Positions 1 through 37,661 of a stretch of 64,000 nucleotides of DNA are shown here, piece by piece. Position 1 is the first letter of the stretch, and every line of letters begins with the position of its first letter. The DNA comes from Lagopus muta (Eukaryota; Chordata; Aves; Galliformes; Phasianidae): contig NC_064447.1 in the NCBI RefSeq assembly GCF_023343835.1, positions 9,010,501 through 9,074,500 on the forward strand. The letters are read 5' to 3'. Position numbers and translations under genes: made by a program. A model generated the notes under the pieces. That model was not told where the DNA came from. It saw nothing but the letters and a program-made list of their open reading frames with translations, and ran no database searches.

Positions 1-170
1 GACTGTGCAGGGAGGAGAGCGAACCAAGCAGGTCTTGGAAATCTCTTGCATTGTCAAGAGCCAAAAGAAGGAAGGGCTGTCCCAAGAACCACAGCAGAGG
101 GCTCAGCCCCTTCCCCCCAGCGTGGTTTGAATATGTTCAAAAAATAAAGTTGTTAATAGGAGAAAGAGAG
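1..170 (+). other. possible 3' end of a convergent plus-strand gene (PKD1 by synteny)
   Basis: An AATAAA signal stands at 143-148 on the plus strand, and the downstream sequence is only moderately GU-rich. No coding exon is visible here, so this could only be 3' untranslated sequence. PKD1 lies tail to tail with TSC2 in mammals and fish (established knowledge), which is why it is suggested. The name is inference; a chance AATAAA is a real alternative. Confidence 0.3.
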
Positions 171-519
171 GGGCAGCAGTGAGCAGGGACCCACGTGCTC
201 AGAAAGGCCTTGAATAAGCTACAGTGTGGGCTGGACAAGGATGCTCCCCAGTGAGGCACTGGGACTTCCATTCCCCAGTGGCTGTTTCTTACCCCATTTG
301 CTTTGTTTGTGTGCGTGATTGTGAGTTGATGCGCGTGACTTACCAAGTGCTTCTTCTAATCAAAGAGGAGCAGAAACAGGCTAGGACAACTGCCCTACTT
401 CTCACCTTCATTTGAAGTATGGAGAGCAGCTCTGGAACCCACACAATTGTTTCCTGATAAGCCAGACACCTCACTGAGGGCCTGCGTGCTCAGCGGGCAC
501 CACAGACAGCTTCCAAGCA
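171..519. other. intergenic gap left of TSC2
   Basis: This stretch lies between the possible plus-strand poly(A) site and the presumed TSC2 poly(A) site. I see no exon, repeat or RNA gene in it; its short open frames have no recognisable product. Confidence 0.4.
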
Positions 520-2646
520 ATCACAGTTCTCAGTGCAGCATTTATTTGTACAGACTATAGCAACACTCACAGAGTTCCTTCACTGTCACAGCTGAGGTAC
601 CACGTAGACACACACTTTGCTGCAGGCAGTTAGCATGGCGTTATACTGGCGGCAGCAACAAACTTGACGTACAGCCCTAACCAATAAGTACTCCTGAATG
701 TATATTTCTGTGTTTGTAGTCACCAAGAGTTGGTTTTTTATTTATTGTCTTAAGTCTCGTAAAGATGCAACAGTATCAAGCTGCTTCGATTAAAAAAAAC
801 AAAAAAACCACAAAAAACTATCCACTAGTTTAAAAGGGAGTGGGAGGGACCTCTATATAAATGCTTTTTTGTTTTAAAAAACAGATGATTGTGACCAATA
901 TGCCAAATGTTACCATCTGGTCAGCATTTACTGCAAAGAAAAATGCCGTATTTTGTAACTGTGGGGATGTTTCTTAAAAAAAAAAAAAATGACAAGGTCA
1001 AATAAAAGCTGACTGCTACAGACCGGCTCCATTGCTTTTGTTGCTCTCTCAGCCCCACAGCTGCACAGTGACCCACGCACCGCTACCGGGAAGAGCTCAG
1101 CAAAGGCCCAGGGGCGCACGGTGCTCACCAGAGCCCATCCCTACCAACCCAGCCTTGTTCCTTTTGGCTGTGACCAGAACTTCACTGGCATCTCCTGCAC
1201 AATACAAGACACTCTGATCAGCTGGCCTATTAGGGAAGCTTTGGTCTGTAATTAACTACAACAGCTCGTTACTGAAGGGTCTGCAGCCAACACAAAGGCA
1301 AAGTGCCTGCGACATTATTATTTGAGACTTCCCAGGCCAGCAAAAACCCACTGACCATACAAATACTTTATTTCCTTCAGGACTTACGTATGAACACTCA
1401 AAACACAACATACACTTAGAGTTCCCAAACAGCCCTGCATCAGTTAGTAGCTTCACTTTTGCTCCCTTGGCAGTCGCTCTGCAGTTCCATGTGCTGATTG
1501 CACTGCATTTAGCTCCACTGCAAGGGCTCTGTAATTACTGTTATCAAAAAGCCACGCTTCCCATTTACTCACGAAGCAGGAGATAAAGTACTCACAGTAT
1601 AGTCCAGCTTACATGATGTCTTCCAGTTTGGTAGTGTAGTGTCTGATGAGCATCTCAGCACAAGGTGGGCTACATAATCCCAATCCACCTGTACACACTT
1701 GCACTGAGAGGACCACTGGTTAACTACAACAGCTGAGGTCCCAGGAGGAGATACTGACCTTGTGTGTTAGTGCAATGGGCAAAACTCCTTCAGAGACGAT
1801 GCTGCAATTGGTGGATATCCTGCAGATGAACCTAGAAATCACACCTGGCCTCAGTCCTCACTGTCAGCCCCAGTGGATCAGAGCAGTTCATCACCAGTGG
1901 CCCATGTCTCAGCACTCTGCCATTCTGCTGCTCCACTGAGTCGCTCCCATCTCCCCGCTTTGCATTACTTCTGGCAGCAAAAAGGGCTCACTGACTCAAG
2001 GAGACATCATCCTTGGTAATTTAAACAGTTCATCCTGCAGATCACTTGAGAACCTGGATTAAGCCTTACCAGAACTGGCAGGAAGCCTCACAGTCTGTAG
2101 AGTTCAAGTGCCACGAGGCACCAGGGTCTGGAGAGGAGCAGAGATTCTGGGTTGCTTAGAAACAATGGCTGGAGCTTCAATACTTTGTATTTAACTCCCA
2201 ATAAAGGTGTGACACTTTCCCCAACTCTTGCAACTTCCACCTATGTGATGAAGTGCAGACTATCAGACTTCATCTGCCCCCACCAGACACTGGTGTTGTG
2301 GGAGCCCAGAAGAAGGTTCTGCCAAGAAAGTTCCCACCAGAGATGGAAGCTTTAGAGAAGCTCAAACCAAATAAAAACAAAGCATGCGGAGTTGGTTCTC
2401 TTTTGGAGCATCTGCTGGGGATACACAGTCTTTTCATCAGACAGCAGTGGCAGGTTGGGGCAGCAAAACGTTCAATCCTCCTGGTAAGTAAGGTTCAGTG
2501 CCGAGTCCACATGAAAGCAGCACAGTCACCCTGCGTGTGCCCAATCCTTCTCCTCTATGTCCATGCAGCTGCACGGAGTCAGCACGCAGGTGCAACACAT
2601 TCACTGCCTTACCCATCCCAGAACAGACACACCAACCCGCACAGAC
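520..2646 (-). other. TSC2: TSC2 3' untranslated region (presumed)
   Basis: The TSC2 stop codon is at 2647-2649. Read on the minus strand, the first convincing poly(A) signal with an upstream UGUA element is AATAAA at 546-541, which would place cleavage near 520. Other minus-strand AATAAA words occur near 740 and 1370 and could give shorter messages. A 2.1-kb 3' UTR is much longer than the roughly 100-base UTR of human TSC2. The end point is inference and needs transcript data. Confidence 0.5.
541..546 (-). terminator. TSC2: candidate TSC2 poly(A) signal
   Basis: The minus-strand hexamer is AATAAA, preceded a few bases upstream by UGUA, the usual CFIm-binding word, and followed by GU-bearing sequence. 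Confidence 0.45.
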
Positions 2647-30976
<28,330 letters not shown>

Positions 30977-31765
30977 AGCTGACAAGAAAGCAGCGCTGAG
31001 CCCCTGCAAACACACAGCAGTGACTGTTTAGGGAGGCCCAGGCAGAATCTTTAAGTATGAAAAAAAACAAGCTTCACAATGCAGCATTTACAAACAGCTC
31101 TGCTGTTTCAAGCTGTTTACAGAGAAGCCCAGTGCCGAGGACAACACTGAGCTGCCCAGGGCTGACAGCACTGAATAACCATTTGCTGGGAGCTCTGAGT
31201 GACCAACGCCACCACAGCCTGCACATGGCAATCTCCATTTTACCATTCTGAATTGATTTTTGAATCACAGACACGCACGCTTTGAGGCAGGCATGCACCA
31301 AAGTCCTCACTCTCTTCAACCACGGGTGCCCCATCCCTGGAGGCTTTCCAGGCCAGGCTGCACGGGGCCCCGGTCTGATCCATTGCAGACAACCAGCCCA
31401 CAGAGACATGGGGCTGGGGGGCTCTGGGGGCCTTTCTAACACGCTTTCCATTGCTCCCAACCCAAAAGCAGTGCGTGGGTCTCGCTCAACCGGTGATATT
31501 ACACGACTCCACGACAAAGCACGCAGCACGTTAAGCATGACGGCCTTCAGCACAGCGGGGCACCCTGCCCTCCAAGGGTCAGCCCAGCACTCCGCCCCCC
31601 ACGTCAGGACACCCATCGCTGCGTCCCGGAGACACAGCACAAGCGTCGCAGCAGCCCCGCAGGCACCCAGACCCCCAGCACCCCGTACCCCAACCGCTCC
31701 CCGGAGACCCGCGGCAGCCATAGGCGGTAGCCATAGGCCGCAGCCCCGCGCCCGGGGCCGCTCAC

Positions 31766-31850
31766 CCGCCGCAGGCCCGGCCCCGCCGCCCCGGCCCCTC
31801 TACGCGCCGCGCCGACCCCGCCTCTGGCGGAAGTCCCTCCAGACACTTCC
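31766..31850 (-). other. TSC2: TSC2 non-coding exon 1 (start approximate)
   Basis: A strong donor (GCGGCGG then gtgagc) ends at 31766 on the minus strand inside the CpG-rich promoter and would join to the acceptor at 31004-31005 ahead of the first coding exon. A 5' non-coding exon is also found in mammals. The transcription start is not visible; about 31,800-31,850 is an estimate. Confidence 0.6.
31826..31834 (+). promoter_or_regulatory. ETS/GABP site, plus orientation
   Basis: GGCGGAAGT contains the CGGAAGT core of ETS factors such as GABPA. Confidence 0.6.
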
Positions 31851-31853
31851 GGT
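31845..31853 (-). promoter_or_regulatory. ETS/GABP site, minus orientation
   Basis: ACCGGAAGT on the minus strand is a full ETS consensus, facing opposite to the site at 31826-31834. Confidence 0.65.
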
Positions 31854-31863
31854 GCCTTCTGCT

Positions 31864-31889
31864 TCGCAGGGCATTCTGGGATTGGTAGT
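31864..31889 (-). promoter_or_regulatory. ZNF143/Staf-type element
   Basis: On the minus strand the bases ACTACCAATCCCAGAATGCC followed by CTGCG match the extended ZNF143/Staf consensus (ACTACAANTCCCAGNATGC with a following YNGCG) almost fully. The element is typical of divergent CpG promoters. Confidence 0.8.
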
Positions 31890-31912
31890 CCCGGATGTAC
31901 CGGGCTGCTGCC

Positions 31913-31976
31913 ATGTGCGCGGCTGCGCCTGGCGGCGGTGGGCGGGCGGCTCGGAGGCTCGGAGCTGCGAGGGCAG
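31913..31976 (+). CDS. NTHL1: NTHL1 exon 1
   Basis: Encodes residues 1-22 ([20 protein letters not shown]); Gly/Ala/Arg-rich, so a mitochondrial presequence is plausible. Donor gtacgg. Confidence 0.9.
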
Positions 31977-34900
31977 GTACGGGGTGGGGCTAGGGTGAGG
32001 GTCAGGATTAGTGCTAAGGGCTGGGGTAGGGGCTAGGCCTAGATGCGTATCCGACGGGGTAGGGGGCGGAGTCTGGGCTGTTCTCAAAGCAGCAGCCCAG
32101 CTGGGGTTGTTGAGGGGGTCTTGGGATGGGTTTTGAAGGGCTGTTATCTGTCTGTGGGGACACTGCCTCTCTGTAAGGGCCTTCTTTGCTCTCTTGCGGT
32201 GCTCCCGATTTCGGCTGTGCCCACACAGGAAGTGCTGCTGGTTTGAGGTTATGGGGAAGGTGTGTTTGTCTCCACTCAGAACACTGGGTGTAGGGCAGGT
32301 GATGATATCTGACAGCAAGTGTTGGCTTCAGGCATGAACATCTCCCTCTTTCAGGGGGCCTGGTCCCCAGTGCAGCCCCGAGGTACAGCAGGAGGACAAG
32401 GCGGGTCCCTATTGCTTATGAAGCTGAACCCAGGCCTGAGTCCTCTGGCCCCACATGGGAGCCAGAGAACTGGCGGCAGCAGCTGGAGCGCATCCGGGAG
32501 ATGAGGAGGCACCGAGATGCTCCCGTGGATGAAATGGGAGTGGATAAATGCTATGACACCAGTGCACCACCGCAGGTAATGGCATCCCAGGAGCATCACT
32601 AGGCTGCATAGTGCTGGTTTGGGCATCTCCATAACATCAAAATAAATACAGAGTGCATCCAGTCTGAAGGCAGAGATCAGTTGTGCAGGAGGTTATGGCA
32701 CAGGTACATGTGGGAGGGAGCTGGCTTATCCTGTGGGCAGAGAAGAGCCAGCTGCTTGCTGTCCTGTGCTTGGCTCAGTGCCTTCAGACAGTCCTTGTGA
32801 TGCGGTTCTGGGTTATCTGCTCCCATTTAGCCCATTCTAACTAGCAAACACAGCTATGAAATATGCTCGTCCTCTGCTTAAACCAGAGAGTTGCCAGCTT
32901 GAACCAACAGCAGAGGATGAGGCAAAAATGAGGTGAATTTGGACTTAGAGTGGAAACCTCAACAACATATTAGGGCTGTGCTTTCAGGGCTGGCTGGCAG
33001 GGCATGAAGGCATGTCTTTCTTTCTTTAAAAGTCTCTGCAGCAGTCCAAGGAGGGTGCTCATCAAGATGGCTCTGTAGCACAGCAGAAAAACAGTTCAGG
33101 GAGAAGGTGAGAGCTGATAACTCTCCAACCTGCTGTTATGCTCTTAGAGCAACACAGAAGTGAAAATTGGCTTTCTTCCTTCTTGCAGCTCTCCTTTAAG
33201 GGGATGCCAGTTGAAAGACGGGGGCCTGCTGGAGTGGCAGTGTGTTCCCTCAGAATGGGAACAGTGGGGAAGGGGGGCATTTGCATCAGTACTAAAAACA
33301 AAGCAAGGCAAGGACACAGTGCAGGGCTCTGCTCTTTGTGCACTGGGGACGTGGGGGACACAGAGGGAACACACAGACTGGCTCAGCAGCGTTGTGCTGG
33401 GTGGGAGAATCCAGCTGCAAAAGGATCTCAGAGAGCCTTTCAGCGTCTCCTTTCCCCCAGGTTATGCGCTACCAAGTTCTGCTGTCTCTGATGCTCTCTA
33501 GCCAGACTAAGGACCAGGTGACATCAGCTGCCATGCTCCGCCTGAGGCAGCGTGGCCTCACGGTTGACAGCATTTTGCAGATGGATGATGCAACGCTTGG
33601 GCAAATTATTTATCCTGTTGGATTCTGGAGAGTAAGTGCAGGATTAACGTTTGTGTGCATTAACCTCCTCCACCTTCCCCTGTTCCCATGCAAAGTCCTA
33701 TGTCTGGGACTGCTTAGAAGCCCAGGAGAGGGACACAAGGAGGGTGGCTTGGCCTTTGCAGGCTGTATCTCATGGTCAGTACCTGTGCAGAAAGTAAGTG
33801 CTGAAGGTGGAAGGTGGGTGTGAATCAGCCCTGTGTCTGAGACTTCCTACTGTGTTCAGCCTTTATTCCATGCCCTGTGGTGATCTTTTCCCTGGAGTCA
33901 AGCTGAAGGCTGTATTTTTATGCTGGTTTTAGCGATTTGTATTCACAGTAAGATTGTTTGCTGCAGTGCCTGCAGAGTGCAGAGGAGGTTAGAGCTAATC
34001 AGCTTTCAGTATTTTGCTTTCAGAGAGAAATCTAAGATCTCTGTCACCTCTGCAAACTCCAGTACATGGACTCACACATAACCCACACCAAGGAATGTTT
34101 TTGTTTCTTTCCCCTGTATTGGAGGGCAACTTGATTTTTCTGCTTTTCCCTTTGGTTTTCCAGAACAAGGTAAAGTACATAAAGCAGACAACAGCCATCC
34201 TGAAGCAGAATTATGGGGGTGACATACCAAGCACTGTGGAGGAGTTGGTGAAGCTGCCAGGAGTTGGGCCCAAAATGGCCCATTTGGCTATGAACATTGC
34301 TTGGAACAGCGTATCTGGGATAGGTAGGTTGAACTGTGTTTTCCACATTTCTCTGTTCCTGAATCCTCCATGATCCATCCCTGAGCAGAGAGGGCTCATT
34401 GCAAGCTACCTGCCCTAAGGAAACCTAATAGCATCACTTGAGTCATGTGCAGAGTGCATGTTGTGCTTGGGTGGATGCAGGGTGCGATCCTCAACCATTC
34501 AAAGTGGATGTATTGCGTGGACCCATTTACTGTTTTGCCCAAAATTTGAAGCAAAAATCCCCTAGTGCAGTCTCTCCTTCTGCTCAGATGCTGATAAGCA
34601 GAGCAAATATTGCTTAATTGGGTAGGCGTCCAAAAACATGTGTCAGTAAAATAGAACTTTGAAATTTCATTGGTTTCAAGTGAAAGAGATAATTGTGATT
34701 TGCAGGTAGTTTTAGGGTGACCTGAGGCTTGGTAGGTTGCTTCTGCAAGCTGTTAGGAGGGTAGAAGTGTAGCTTAGTCTCTAGTGCCAATTGCTTGAAA
34801 CCAATTCAGTGGTTCATGATACACTATAGAGAGAAAGGACTGCCCTGCAGAGCCAGCAGATGGGGCTGGAAGATCAGCACAACCCAAGGACTCTGGGGAT

Positions 34901-36644
34901 GGATTAATATTCCAAGTGAATTTGCTGCTTAATGGAGGGCCCTGGGAAAGTCAATAGTGGTGCCACCTGATGAATGACTGCCACAACCCAAGGTCAGTGC
35001 GGGCAGCAGCTGACCCCTGCAGCTCCACTGGTGACTGTCAGCTGTGCAAAATGTGGCTCTTGTGTGAGAGCTCAACAGTGTTCAGGGTCTGTTGTTCTCT
35101 CCCTGCTATGGGGGAGGGAAGTCCACTGGGAGCCAAACTAGCCAACTGTTTTCCAAATAATTGCGTGTTCAGTTTTGATTTAGGAGGCAAGGCTTAGTCT
35201 TCCTGTTTACAGCAATTTCCTGGGTTTTGCCCAATTAGCCACAGAGACAGGTTTATCGCTGCTGATCTAACAATAATATACTTTGCATTCTGAGCTTTTT
35301 AGCTCAAAGCACTTTATAAACATTTGTTTAAACCTCACAAACCCTCTTGTGTTAGTAGGTATTATGAAATGTGTTTTCCATCTGGGTAAACTGAGGGGCA
35401 GAGATTGCAACTTGCGTAACAGCAGCTGAAATACCCGGAGGAAGAGAACCTGGGACAGGCTGCCCTGTGCCTGCTAGATCACAGTGCGGAAACCTTTGTA
35501 GGAAGGCTGCCTAAGATTGTGTCAGTGTGTTGCTAGCTGTGTGGTATGAGATACCCACCCTGTCTGCTTTTGGCTCTGAGCTTAGGAAGAAACCAACATG
35601 TTTGTATTGTGAGTGAGCTTCCCCTTGTGTTTCACCTGCCCTATTCCTGCAGGGCTACAAAGGAAGCCCATTGCAGGGCATTGTACCTGGTTTGCTGTGA
35701 CAGGCAGCCCTGGCTGTGCTCTCTGCATTCAGGCATGTATGTTTCCCACCTGAACTCTGGGCTCTCCTTTCCTAGCTGTGGACACCCATGTGCACAGGAT
35801 CACAAACAGGCTGAAGTGGGTGAAGAAGGAGACCAGATACCCTGAGGAAACTCGGGTAGCACTGGAGGACTGGCTGCCCAGGTGAGGTGTGAGCCCCCAG
35901 CCTCCTTCTGCCTTGTGCTAGACAGAGGAGCCACATCTGCATAAATCCTATTGCGCTTTCAGTGGCTGCAGTGTGGATCTCCTTCTTATGGATGAACTTG
36001 TCTGCAGATGTCTCTTTGCTCTCAGGGTGTCTCAGCAGCATCTCAACTACTGAGTGGTTTCTTTGCTATTAAATGTGTCAGTCAGCACTAGTTCAGGAAA
36101 GTACCTGGAGGTCTTGATACCACACTGGCTTTCCTAGACAAACTTATTATGATGCAAGCCAGGTGCCTTTCTGTTTGGAGCCCTGCTGAGCCTAATGGCC
36201 ATAGCAGTAGCAGGCCATGGTTGGATTCTGACCTTCAGAGATGCTTAATCTTCAGTATCAAGTACCAACTGACAAGTGGAACATTCTAATGTCACATCTC
36301 CACATCTGACACATGCCTTAGCACAAAGAAATGACCACATGTGCTTTACGTGATGGTCCTTCCACATCCCCCACACTTCAGAAGGATCAAGAGGAGCTAG
36401 GGCTGTCCTTAGCTTCCAGGTGGTTTGGGAAAATAGGTGAAAGGTATCGGTGTAATAACATGGGCTGCTTAACCCCTCTAAGCAGCTGCACTGAAAAGCT
36501 CACTCTCTCTCTCACTGCAGGGATCTCTGGAGGGAGATCAACTGGCTCTTGGTGGGCTTTGGCCAGCAGACCTGCCTGCCTGTGAATCCTCGCTGCAAAG
36601 AATGCCTTAATCAAGACATATGCCCTGCTGCTAAGAGATTCTGA
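31913..36644 (+). CDS. NTHL1: endonuclease III-like DNA glycosylase/AP lyase (6 exons)
   Basis: NTHL1 removes oxidised pyrimidines such as thymine glycol and cuts the strand by beta-elimination, starting base excision repair in nucleus and mitochondria. The spliced CDS is 846 nt (281 residues; human about 304-312, the difference being a shorter N-terminus). Visible parts are an Arg/Ala-rich N-terminus (residues 1-45) that could serve as mitochondrial presequence or nuclear signal, the helix-hairpin-helix [10 protein letters not shown] with catalytic K189, VDTHVHR with catalytic D208, and the 4Fe-4S set C259-X6-C266-X2-C269-X5-C275. I chose the ATG at 31913 because it has G at -3; an in-frame ATG at 31895 would add six residues (MYRAAA) but has a poor context. 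All six exon joins keep phase. Confidence 0.97.
32355..32575 (+). CDS. NTHL1: NTHL1 exon 2
   Basis: Encodes residues 22-95. It includes a basic cluster RYSRRTRRV and the conserved [17 protein letters not shown], followed by [14 protein letters not shown]. Confidence 0.95.
33461..33631 (+). CDS. NTHL1: NTHL1 exon 3
   Basis: Encodes residues 96-152 ([19 protein letters not shown] to IIYPVGFWR), the start of the glycosylase fold. SSQTKDQ is the family signature. 171 nt, phase 0 at both ends. Confidence 0.97.
34164..34323 (+). CDS. NTHL1: NTHL1 exon 4, helix-hairpin-helix and catalytic Lys
   Basis: Encodes residues 153-206. [13 protein letters not shown] is the helix-hairpin-helix; K189 aligns with the Schiff-base lysine of E. 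coli Nth (K120). Confidence 0.97.
34324..35775 (+). other. NTHL1: NTHL1 intron 4
   Basis: A 1.45-kb intron. Its notable content is the MIR-type SINE at about 35275-35480; the rest is unique sequence with no recognised feature. Confidence 0.6.
35275..35480 (+). mobile_element. ancient MIR/CORE-type SINE
   Basis: Sequence blocks in order match MIR: AAAGCACTTTATAAACATT, CCTCACAA with CCCT, GTAGGTATTAT, the CORE block GGTAAACTGAGGGGCAGAGA, CAACTTG, and GAGAACCTGGGACAGG. The divergence fits an old, amniote-age copy (MIR1_Amn-like). Subfamily is inference. Confidence 0.75.
35776..35881 (+). CDS. NTHL1: NTHL1 exon 5, catalytic Asp
   Basis: Encodes residues 206-241. [14 protein letters not shown] holds D208, the equivalent of E. 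coli Nth D138. Confidence 0.97.
35882..36520 (+). other. NTHL1: NTHL1 intron 5
   Basis: A 639-bp intron with nothing recognisable. The other NTHL1 introns over 300 bases (31977-32354, 32576-33460 and 33632-34163) are equally plain. Confidence 0.6.
36521..36644 (+). CDS. NTHL1: NTHL1 exon 6, 4Fe-4S cluster
   Basis: Encodes residues 241-281 and the stop [20 protein letters not shown] supplies the four cluster cysteines with the classical C-X6-C-X2-C-X5-C spacing. Confidence 0.97.
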
Positions 36645-37000
36645 GAATCCATTCTGGCTGCCTAGAGTAAGAAGGCCACTTCAACCCAGAGCCAAGCGGT
36701 AGGAATGTTGTGCTTTGCATGGGGCTGTGTGACTGTAGAGAAACAGGAGGCTGCTGCAGCCAGCTCAGCGTTCTTAGGGAGGGGAAGCTGCTGTTGGTGG
36801 CTGAGCTCTCAAGAGGAAAAAGGGTCCTTCAAAGCACAGTAGTCCTGCTGCATCAGTGCTGCCAGCTCCAGCCCCCATGTGAATGCTTGAGTGCGCCCCG
36901 ACAGTGCAGCAGGCTGTGCAGTGTCAGGAACAGTTGGAGAAATGCAAGACTTCCTGCTGCTTGTAAATATGTGTTCAATAAAGGTGGTGGGTTATTTTTA
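36645..37000 (+). other. NTHL1: NTHL1 3' untranslated region
   Basis: Runs from the stop codon to about 20 bases past the AATAAA at 36977-36982, followed by GU-rich sequence (ggtggtgggtt). Confidence 0.8.
36977..36982 (+). terminator. NTHL1: NTHL1 poly(A) signal
   Basis: AATAAA, followed at once by a G/U-rich element, the standard vertebrate cleavage context. Confidence 0.8.
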
Positions 37001-37554
37001 ATACCCATGAGGTTTGCTGGCATCTCTGTAACACAGGGTGGGGGAAGAAGAGCTCACAGTGACCAGTGAGCTCATAGCAACCAGCCCAGCAGCTGAGAGC
37101 AGGCAGCTAAGTCTCCTGCCTGGCCCTGGCAGTGAGAACGATGGTCAGTAAGGTCCAGCTAGAGATGTCACAAGCCAGGGTCAGAGGCAGCCACAGTCTG
37201 AACAAGTGACCTTTGAGTTCTGCTTGCAGAGGAGTCATGGGGGAGGCACAGCATGGCAGCAGGTAACAAAGCCAGCTTCACACTCTTTGAATATGCTGAC
37301 AGGGTTTCCAGTAGCTGCAGGATCCAGGTTAGTGCATACCTCAGAAGCTGACACAAGGGCCGCCACCACCACTGCGTGTGTTTTGTTCTTCAAAGAAAGG
37401 GCAACACTGACTTCAGTGCAGAGCTTCAAAGGGATCATTTCAGCTACACTTTAAACAGGCAAGGGAGGAAGCAAAGTTTATAATGTGCTAAAGAAGGCAG
37501 TAATACCACCCTCAAGTTCTCACCACACAGATGAGGAATGAGTAAATAAGTGGT
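37001..37554. other. short gap between NTHL1 and NHERF2 3' ends
   Basis: About 550 bp between two converging genes. I see no exon, repeat or RNA gene in it. Confidence 0.5.
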
Positions 37555-37570
37555 ACATGGGAAAACAAAG

Positions 37571-37576
37571 TTTATT
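37571..37576 (-). terminator. NHERF2: candidate NHERF2 poly(A) signal
   Basis: AATAAA on the minus strand. A second AATAAA stands at 37635-37630, directly after an A24 tract in the transcript sense. Confidence 0.5.
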
Positions 37577-37637
37577 ACTGACATTACAGTGTATATTATG
37601 TTTTTACAATACAACTAACAGCCTTATACTTTATTGA

Positions 37638-37661
37638 TTTTTTTTTTTTTTTTTTTTTTTT
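37638..37661 (+). repeat. T24 homopolymer
   Basis: Twenty-four Ts in a row on the plus strand, flanking one of the two candidate NHERF2 poly(A) signals. It could be the tail of an old retroposed copy, but no body of such a copy is recognised. Confidence 0.85.

Larger units (their letters stand above)
31767..31912. promoter_or_regulatory. bidirectional TSC2/NTHL1 promoter
   Basis: The two genes diverge from this interval, with less than 150 bp between the TSC2 exon 1 donor and the NTHL1 start codon. No TATA box is seen. It holds a ZNF143-type element and two opposed ETS sites. The head-to-head arrangement is the same in mammals. Confidence 0.85.
31560..32100. promoter_or_regulatory. CpG-rich island over the TSC2/NTHL1 promoter
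   Basis: This stretch is conspicuously richer in CpG and GC than its flanks and covers TSC2 exon 1 and NTHL1 exon 1. Its limits are judged by eye. Confidence 0.75.

Noticed and set aside
31074..31721. 215-codon minus-strand open frame between TSC2 exon 2 and the promoter
   Set aside because: It crosses TSC2 intron 1 and GC-rich promoter sequence, has no recognisable domain, and is explained by low stop-codon frequency in a CpG island.
31282..31998. 238-codon plus-strand open frame across the promoter
   Set aside because: It overlaps NTHL1 exon 1 in another frame and is Pro/Arg/Ala-rich as expected of translated CpG island; no homology recognised.
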